DNA of 64,000 nt. Origin: Papilionanthe hookeriana x Papilionanthe teres. Its lineage: Eukaryota; Streptophyta; Magnoliopsida; Asparagales; Orchidaceae. Shown here in pieces: positions 57,345 through 64,000 of this stretch; the first letter of the stretch is position 1; each line of letters begins with the position of its first letter. A program made the translations under genes and the position numbers. The stretch lies in contig CM040423.1 in NCBI GenBank assembly GCA_022702705.1, positions 119,345,738 to 119,409,737 of the forward strand, written 5' to 3'. The notes under the pieces are model-generated. The model was not told the origin of the DNA, did not search any database, and saw only the letters and a program-made list of their open reading frames with translations.

Positions 57345-57743
57345 CTGTATGATTATCTGCTCGCTCCTGCCAGATCTTATAATGATAAGGGTTATGGCAT
57401 TGGCTACGTTTTGACTGTTTCTAACGATTACGTAACTAACGACAATCGGCTTAATCTGGATCTCGATTCCAATACAAATAACGATTCTCAAATCATACAC
57501 AACCTTGATGACCACGACGAAGAAGATGTTCACAAAGGAGGCTACGAAAGCTCGACAAGCAACGAGTCGATTTGTAAATTCTGAGGAGCTCCGATCACGA
57601 TAGAATTAGAACCCTCAGACACCGAAGCAACTTCAGAAGAGCCAATAGTTCCAATTCAAGAGGATACACCGGCAGATTCAACTCCAAATCCAGAAGAGAT
57701 AACCGAAGTAAATTTAAGAAGTGGAAAAGTTTTACCTCTGAGA
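57345..57743 (+). pseudogene. Ogr4 gag-protease linker (broken)
   Basis: In three frames it reads as an acidic, proline-containing linker (for example VNLRSGKVLPLRMGPK near 57710-57750). Too degraded for one ORF. The same linker is at 31634-32000 in Ogr3. Confidence 0.5.
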
Positions 57744-58790
57744 ATGGGTCCAAAGGATAAAGGAAATCAGGTGGTTGCTCAGGAAGAGCCAACCCCAGCA
57801 GAGGAATTGCCCATTCGGGAAGAAACTGAGGAACATGATAATAAAATGGACTACAACGTGCTAGCCCATTTTAGGAAGCTACCAGCCAAACTAAGCATAT
57901 ACGACTCTCTGATCCTGTCAAAGGAGATGCAGGAAGCTCTGATCAAGGATCTACATGACCCAGAGATCGGTTTAGCTCAAATGGCTGGTGATTCCTTCGA
58001 CGAGGTTTGCTCGTTAAAAGAACAACGAGGTGTTACCTTCACGGACAATGATGTATTACTGGGAACAGCTGATCACAACAGACCGTTATACATTTCAGTC
58101 ACTATTGGAAAGTTTACGCTCTCCAGAGTGTTGGTTGATCCGGGAGCATCAATCAACATAATAAATCTTCAGAAGCTTGCATATTTAGAAATTGATGCTC
58201 GAGAGCTTGAAGCAGACAAGATGCTATTAAGAGGCTTCAATCAAAAAGGAGAAAGAGCTCTTGGATCGATTACACTACTAATGAAGACCGGTGATTTGGC
58301 AAAGACAACCGCAAAATTCCATATAATTGATTCTGAGACATCGTTCAATGCTCTACTAGGTCGGCCATGGATCCATGAAAACTGGATGGTACCGTCGTCT
58401 CTGCACCAGTGCATAAAGTATTACGAAGGAGGGGAAGAGTGTATCAAAGGTGATTTGCAGCCGTTCTCCCTGCATGAAATTGGAATTCATGAAGATGCGG
58501 CCTACTACGCGCCTCCGAAGAAAACAATCTTTTCCAGAAATATCATACCAAATGAAGAAAAAGAAATTCGAGACGATGAAGAACCTGAAGTTCTAGTCCA
58601 ACAGTTACTCACCACTCCCTTACGGCGAGAGGTGAAGATTTCTCCAGAACTCGTACCCGAGGTCGAGGCCGGGGACGAGGACGTGGAAGAAATGTTGGAA
58701 CAGTTGGACAGAAGAAACCGGTCATCGATGTTGATTGGGAGAACAGTTCCAAAGAAGAAGAAGAAATTGAGAAAGAAGCAGCAACAATAA
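57744..58790 (+). pseudogene. Ogre protease, Ogr4 copy (longest intact ORF)
   Basis: 348 codons, the longest open frame in the window. An acidic N-terminal third, then the retropepsin: LVDPGASINII (residues 130-140, catalytic D132; the usual T/S after D is P) and NALLGRPW near residues 201-208. After it comes HQCIKYYEGGEECIKGDLQP, an acidic stretch and a lysine-rich end created by a frameshift near 58640-58700. It should lie in one polyprotein with gag and RT. Ogr3 has the same core at 32307-32600. Confidence 0.85.
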
Positions 58791-59231
58791 GTCAAAAGAA
58801 ACCCCAATTCAAGATCTCTCTCGAAGATGAAAAGAATGAAGAATATAAATCAATGTACGAGAAGATTAACCATCATGTGCATACTATGACCCTGACCCCG
58901 ATCCATTCTAATAAGATCGAGGGTATGGTGGTCAAGGAAGTGCATGGTGGTGGTACTAAACCAATCAAGTTTTACCGTGGTGCTTCTTCTTCCAATACTG
59001 AAAAAGATCTACAATTTGAAGATGTTACCTCATCCGAATTAATGGAATTACCTTTTGAGTGGTACTCTCCCTGTGTTCAAAATTTAATTCAACGTGGTGT
59101 CTTACCTTCACAATGGACAAAAGGCCGATCACAACACTTTGAAAAATTATGGAATAATGCCGGTCGGCCTCCCAATTAAAAACATGGTCTTGGATTCAGC
59201 ACAGTAGGATCATGATGATACGGGATTTTGC
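58791..59231 (+). pseudogene. Ogr4 protease-RT connector
   Basis: The open piece 58853-59179 includes VKEVHGGGTKPIKF, SSELMELPFEWYSPCVQNLI and LPSQWTKGR. In Ogre elements an intron is known between protease and RT, and this connector lies in that area; I could not place splice sites. Lost in Ogr3 by the deletion at 33128. Confidence 0.55.
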
Positions 59232-60378
59232 TTGGTTGTCACTTGCGAACCTAATAAAGACTGCTTGGAAGCTTTAGAAGATCTCGAAGATCTATCAATC
59301 GGAGATGCTCCATCAGAATTTGAAGAAGAAATTAAATCTACAATAGACGAGTTAATGGAAGTTAACTTAGGTACTAGAGAAGAGCCTAGGCGAACCTTTG
59401 TTTCCTCCTTACTCAATAAAGAAGATTCCGAGGAAATAATCAAGCTACTAATGGAATTCAAGGACTGATTTTTTTGGAGTTACGACGGAAGCCAGAATTA
59501 GCTCCAGAAGTCGCAGTTAACGTGCTCGAGTGGATCCTACTTCCATTCCAGTTAGACAAGCTCCCAGAAGAATGCGTCTAGAAATTTAACAACAAGTAAT
59601 AGCCGAAGTTAAGAAGCTAATAGACGCTAAATTTGTCTGTGAAGAAAAATACCCAACTTGGTTGGCCAACGAGGTACCAGTCAGAAAGAAGAATGGTCAA
59701 ATTAGAATCTGCGTAGATTTCAGAGATTTAAATAAAGCATGTCCAAAGGATGAATTTCCACTACCAATCCCGAAACTGATGATCGACATTGCTTCAACAC
59801 ATGAAATATATTCATTCATGGATGGATCATCAGGATACAACCAGATAAACATGGCACCGGAAGACGAGAAGCTCACGACATTCAGAATGCCGATCGGAGT
59901 GTATTGCTACACAGTAATGCCATTCGGACTAAAAAACATAGGAGCAACATACTAAAGAGCGATGACAAAGATTTTTGATGATCTCATTCACAACCAAGTT
60001 GAGTGCTACGTGGATGATGTGGTCATCAAAAGCAAAATGAAAGAAGATCACCTGTATGATTTGAGAATTGTTTTCAAGAGACTAAGGCAATACAACCTTA
60101 AGATAAATCCCTTAAAATGAGCCTTCGACGTCACCTCTGGGAAATTCTTAGGATTTGTTGTCCGACATCGGGGGATTGAAATCGATCTGGAAAAGATTAA
60201 AGCTATTTTAGAAATGCCTCCTCCCAAAACCTTGAAACAGCTACGATCCTTTCAAGGAAAGTTGGCATATCTTCGACGCTTTATATCGAATTTGTCAGGA
60301 AGGTGTCAGCCTTTTTCTGCTTTGGTTAAGAAGGATGCGAAGTTTACTTGGGACTCCAAGTGTCAACATGTCTTCGAT
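59232..60378 (+). pseudogene. Ogre reverse transcriptase and start of RNase H, Ogr4 copy
   Basis: The N-terminal lead-in is open at 59232-59468 (NLGTREEPRRTFVSSLLNKE), then a frameshift. The RT core is at 59662-59955 with VPVRKKNGQIRICVDFRDLN, KDEFPLPIP, DGSSGYNQI and VMPFGLKN. Further motifs follow in the same frame through stops at 59953 and 60118, including the catalytic YVDD at 60007-60018. The RT-RNase H link SFQGKLAYLRRFISNLSGR is at 60245-60305. Ends near 60378, replaced by Ath6. Confidence 0.9.
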
Positions 60379-60456
60379 AATGACCCACTTTTTAATGTTT
60401 ACAAAAATAGCAACGACACCAAAAACTTGATCCCGCTTAATATATATTTAATTTTT
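60379..60456 (-). other. Leader stub and degenerate PBS beside the Ath6 LTR
   Basis: Minus reads LTR end, ~35 bp, CAAGTTTTTGGTGTCGTTGC (PBS-like, about 60407-60426), then ~25 bp of apparent leader before Ogre sequence resumes at 60378. A PBS after what is otherwise a 3' LTR is unexpected. Confidence 0.6.
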
Positions 60457-60776
60457 TGATGGAATGTAGAATGTGGATTCTACGCAAGTATACGTATCGT
60501 ATCAAGTGATACAGGGCTCTAGTGGAGTCCTGGTTATCGATCCCATAGAGAAGTTTTAAAAGATTTGTAACAGCTAAATTTAAAGGATTTACTTACTAAT
60601 ATAGTATACGAAATTTAGAATAATTAACTAAAGCGATCTAAAGTAAACTAATGCTTTAAATAAAGTTAATTTAAAGATTTCAGAAAAAGTATCTTTCCCC
60701 TTGTTTTTAGAAACTTAAGTGAATGATGAATTCAAATATATTTTTTTATTGTATTGTGACAAATAGGAGCATTCCT

Positions 60777-60808
60777 ATTCTTTACCCTTTGGTCCAGGTG
60801 AAAAGAAT
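60777..60808 (-). other. Conserved LTR hairpin (Ath6 copy)
   Basis: ATTCTTT pairs with AAAGAAT; the outermost pair is A-U where Ath2 has G-C and Ath1 has G-U. Confidence 0.65.
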
Positions 60809-61481
60809 ATTGACTAGTCATATGCTTGATTACTGAATCTGCGGCTAGGCTGGGAGGATACTGGCTGCCACTTCAGAGCTCCCACGTTCCCCTCACCTGA
60901 GGGCTAACATCTACACTTCTTCTCTCAAACAATAGGACCAAATTAAATATTTTATTCTGTCACACTAAAATATCCAATTTTACGTCTGATAAATAATATT
61001 TCCCTATTTATTTGCACCCTACTTCCAAGGCTTTTGACTTCCCTGAATATTGGATGTAATCTTTACTATAGTTGATAATTCAACATATTTTAACAATTCA
61101 ATTGGCCAGATTGATAGTAAATTAAGTTTTAAGTAAAAGATTATCACAATTTATTTTAATATATCAGACACTTCTATTTAATTTCATCAATTCACATATT
61201 TTCATAAACAAGGAGAAAGATTAAGAAAACTACTCAGAATGCATGGGAATTAAACAAAGCATGGATTTCATTTAAAGTTAACAACAATAAACAAAGATAC
61301 TTATCTCAATTTCCTCCCAATGCGTACTCCTTGAAGTTCCTTTGACTTTTCCTTCTAGTACAACACACTTCTTAACTCACTACTTACACTTACTCACACT
61401 AAACTTCAACTTAAACTCAAAAGCACACTAATATAATACTCTAAGACTCCTAAAATAGACACACACATACTAAAATTCGTC

Positions 61482-61495
61482 CTCTATTTATAGAG
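61482..61495 (-). promoter_or_regulatory. TATA box of Ath6 LTR
   Basis: Minus reads CTCTATAAATAGAG, about 80 bp downstream (minus sense) of the GC motif cluster. Confidence 0.7.
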
Positions 61496-61920
61496 GTAGA
61501 CAAAGGTCCAAGGGGTACTTAAGCACCTTATCAAAAAGAGTCTAGGTTCAATGTATCTGGCATTTTGAACAGTCTCGCCGTCAGTGAGAAATGACCTCGC
61601 CATCAGCGGGGCTTCTAGAAGGTCTTCAAACCATGCGATCTCGTTGTCGGCGGGCTCGGGCTCGCTGTCGGTGAGGTAGTTGCAAACCTTTAAGAAATTC
61701 TCTTAATAATCTCGCCGTCGGCTCGATTTCACCGTCGGCGACTTAGTTTATTTTGCATGTATTTCTTCCTTTTTGATCCAAATTTGCTCTATTTTATGCT
61801 TTTTTTCTTCCATCACTTATAAATCTTCGTTCCTGTAATAAAATAAAGAAAATACCTTTCTTCAAAGTGCAATTTCATAAAAAATAGGTATGAATTTCTT
61901 AACATATTTTTCTGTTTTCA

Positions 61921-61940
61921 GAATCCCCAAAACTTAATTA
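61921..61940 (-). promoter_or_regulatory. Polypurine tract of Ath6
   Basis: Minus reads AAGTTTTGGGGATTC directly before the LTR start TGAAAAC, and is preceded by ACTTGAGGACAAGTAA. Confidence 0.85.
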
Positions 61941-63326
61941 TTACTTGTCCTCAAGTAATTTTTATACTAAATAAAAACAATGATTTTTGTAATAGAATTT
62001 TTTAATTCAAATAAACTATGAATTAAATTTAAATAATACTATAGTAAAGATAAATATAAATATTTTTAAGTAATTAAATTAACTTTATAGATATAAGATT
62101 ATTTAGTTACCAGATCTAAGATTTCTAGCTCTCTATTTATTTCAAGAAAGACTATATTTGAAAGAGTAATTTACTTAAGATATTTAGATGATAGGAAGTT
62201 CAAGAAAATAATATTTAGTAAAATACTAATCCATATATATAACTTTAGAAATATATTTGAGTTTTACCCTTTAGGTTGATTCCATTGAAGCCAATTTTTG
62301 ATAAGGCATCTCCTCGAGCTTCTCTTCACTTATATTTTTCTTTTCTTTTCTTTTTTTCTTTTTGAATTTATTTTCAATCCTTCTCTTTTTCTTTTTCAAG
62401 TTAGGATTACTGTATCTGGATAGCCTGTTAATAATTTTGAACTTCAACTTTCTCTTCCTAAATTTGAAACTTAAAATATTTCTTTGCTTATATGTATTTC
62501 ATAGTCTTTACTTCATTGAGTTTCAATCTCTTCTTTTTCACTTAAATACTTAAGAATTTCAATTTTAGAATATAGTTTCCCTTACTTTAAATAGTTTACT
62601 ATATTCTTATTTCTTTTAACCAAATATCTTATTCTATAAAATTAATTTGGATTTCTAGAAATATTCTATTCAACTTTCTATAATAATTATATAAATTAAT
62701 TCAAGTTACTGAATTTAAAATTATTACAGAAAATCAAATAATAATTTTTTTTTATTATTTTTTTGGAATTAGAAATTGAAAACAATTTAATAATTAAATT
62801 TATATTTTTCCTCCCCCAAACTTAAATTTTTCTATCTATTTCTAAATGGTGAAACTGAAAATATACAATGAATTTACATCATACCTTTGAGCTTTAGGTA
62901 TTTCTTTTCCTTGAAATTTTTGCAGGCTTTTTCATTATTTAAAGAACCTGTACTGTTAGTATTCTTCCATATATATAGTATTTAAAAGAGAGTGCTGGGT
63001 AAAGAAATTTTGAAAGAAGTTATGAAAACACAAACAGATTAAAACTTAATCTACTATTACACATCCAATCAACTGGGTTACTAAAACAATCTAAAATTAA
63101 AGTTCACAATTTATAAAACTTAAACAACACACTTAAAGAAAAATTAACTTACTACCTTAAAGAGAATTTGCATACTAATTTAACATTATAAAAAACTAAC
63201 ATAACAGCTTAAGCAATTTAAAACAAACACACTAACTCCACAGTCCAAAGAAAGTAAATAACAATTACACACAAAGTAATAAAGTTTTTAAAATAAGAAT
63301 TAATCTAAACAAACCAAATAAAGTCT
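61941..63326 (-). other. Ath6 3' non-coding region with second polypurine tract
   Basis: AT-rich, no gene. Minus reads AAGTTTGGGGGAGGAAAAA at 62802-62822, about 0.88 kb upstream of the true tract. Otherwise nothing recognised. Confidence 0.7.
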
Positions 63327-64000
63327 TTAATCTTTAGCATCAAAATCCCAAACTATATCATCTCTCTGATCTCCAGGCTGAGAAGGCTGAGCAGGCTGAT
63401 ACTGTGTGTAGCTGGGGCATTCAGGAAAGACAACATCTAATTCACCTCTCCTGTAACGTCGTTCAGCCTCATAATATACTATTTCGCATTCTAAATGTCG
63501 ATGCAGATATTCACTATCATAATCATGTCTTCTCTCCAAGCCTCCAATCCTTTGGTCCATATGCTCAAACTTCCTTTCCATGTTCTCTCCAAATTTTTCA
63601 AAACTCTTTCTATGTAGGGTCAACTCATTCATCAGATCATGAAGGGTAGGGGTGGTATACTGAGGGGGGTCATAACTAGTAGAAGGTATATCTCTACTCG
63701 ATGAAGGCATATAACTCCTCGTCCCTGATCTCCATCCTTCGTGGGATTCATACGTCTTAATTTTAGCCGGAGTGATGGGCTTCATTGGTTCCACCCATTC
63801 CTCATCATCTCTAGCCTCAACTCCAGAGAGTTGGCAGAGTACAAAAATCAGACCAGGGTGTCCTAGTCCTCCTCCACTTTCACTTCGTGCAGTGGCTAAT
63901 ATATTCTTATAAATAATATTTCCCACATTTATACTTTTCTAATTCTGAATACAATAATTCGAATTGCTCTTTCTCTTGTTACCTCACTCGTGGTGATATG
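63327..64000 (-). pseudogene. Ath6 env-position ORF, C-terminal half, cut by window edge
   Basis: The open piece 63327-63926 has GHPGLIFVLCQLSGVEA, then a proline/serine-rich linker, a long charged helix (LHRKSFEKFGENMERKFEHM) that is probably a coiled coil, RRYRRGELDVVFPECPSY, and an acidic end. Frame-shifted text upstream, to 64000, carries the conserved TSEVTRERAI block. It matches the C-terminal halves at 6106-6378 and 37251-37884. The rest lies beyond the window. Function unknown. Confidence 0.75.

Larger units (their letters stand above)
44377..60378 (+). mobile_element. Ogr4: Ogre-like array, LTR A and internal region
   Basis: Contiguous on plus: a tandem array of the type found in Ogre 3' untranslated regions, the large LTR A (47248-54183), PBS, ORF1, gag, protease, and RT up to the start of RNase H. 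It is cut at 60378 by Ath6 and on the left at 44376 by Ath5. An LTR with a 3'-region array on its left and a PBS on its right suggests a recombined or tandem element. Confidence 0.75.
60457..61920 (-). repeat. LTR of Ath6
   Basis: 1464 bp, from TGAAAACAG at 61920 to ...CATTCCATCA at 60457. Contains GC motifs (61575-61745), a TATA box inside CTCTATTTATAGAG (61482-61495), the conserved hairpin (60777-60808), and ACGATACGTATACTTGCGTA near 60485-60505. A purine tract directly precedes its start, as for a 3' LTR. Confidence 0.85.
60379..64000 (-). mobile_element. Ath6: Athila-like element, 3' part
   Basis: Reading minus from the window edge: end of an env-position ORF, 3' non-coding region with two polypurine tracts, LTR, and a short PBS-like stub. 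It interrupts Ogr4 at 60378. A different subfamily from Ath1/Ath2/Ath4: its LTR starts TGAAAACAG and its GC motif is CGCCGTCGGCG-like. Confidence 0.85.

Overview
This window reads as repeat-dense, AT-rich plant nuclear DNA, most likely intergenic heterochromatin of a large-genome angiosperm. I found no host gene, rRNA or tRNA gene. Everything recognisable comes from long terminal repeat (LTR) retrotransposons of the Ty3/gypsy Athila and Ogre/Tat lineages, plus one LINE. The plant assignment rests on tRNA-Asp and tRNA-Arg type primer sites, the extra ORF upstream of gag typical of Ogre, and the plant-specific ORF downstream of Athila pol. All coding regions are broken by stops, frameshifts or truncations, so this is a graveyard of nested and rearranged elements. 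All calls come from reading the sequence; no alignment or database search was run.

Layout. 1-2522: end of a large Ogre-type LTR (family A), minus strand. 2523-13532: Ath1, an Athila-like element on plus, starting inside integrase, with a small ORF, an env-position ORF, a 3' LTR, and a 5'-truncated LINE (7324-11380, minus) inserted in TA-rich sequence. 13652-23251: Ath2 (minus), with gag, protease, reverse transcriptase (RT), RNase H, integrase, small ORF, part of the env-position ORF, primer binding site (PBS) and 5' LTR. 23252-24284: Ath3, an RNase H/integrase fragment. 24285-25640: Ogr2, the start of LTR A (minus) plus a 78-bp tandem array. 25641-28576: LTR-like block B (minus) with an 80-bp array. 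28577-34383: Ogr3 (plus), with ORF1, gag, protease, and integrase joined by an internal deletion. 34384-41596: Ath4 (minus). 41597-44376: Ath5 (minus). 44377-60378: Ogr4 (plus), with a 76-79-bp array, a ~6.9-kb LTR A, PBS, ORF1, gag, protease and RT. 60379-64000: Ath6 (minus), with a leader stub, LTR and the end of the env-position ORF.

What stands out is a set of non-coding signals recurring in independent copies. These are GC-rich palindrome clusters ahead of each downstream ORF and of the LTR TATA box; a hairpin in the transcribed part of the Athila LTR whose closing pair varies as G-C, G-U and A-U; a second polypurine tract about 0.85 kb upstream of the normal one; a conserved block just after integrase; a ~200-bp putative intron before the env-position ORF; and an array in LTR B that repeats the LTR's own end and is packed with TTGAC boxes. 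Several LTRs carry 3'-end signals on one side and 5'-end signals on the other, suggesting recombined or tandem elements.
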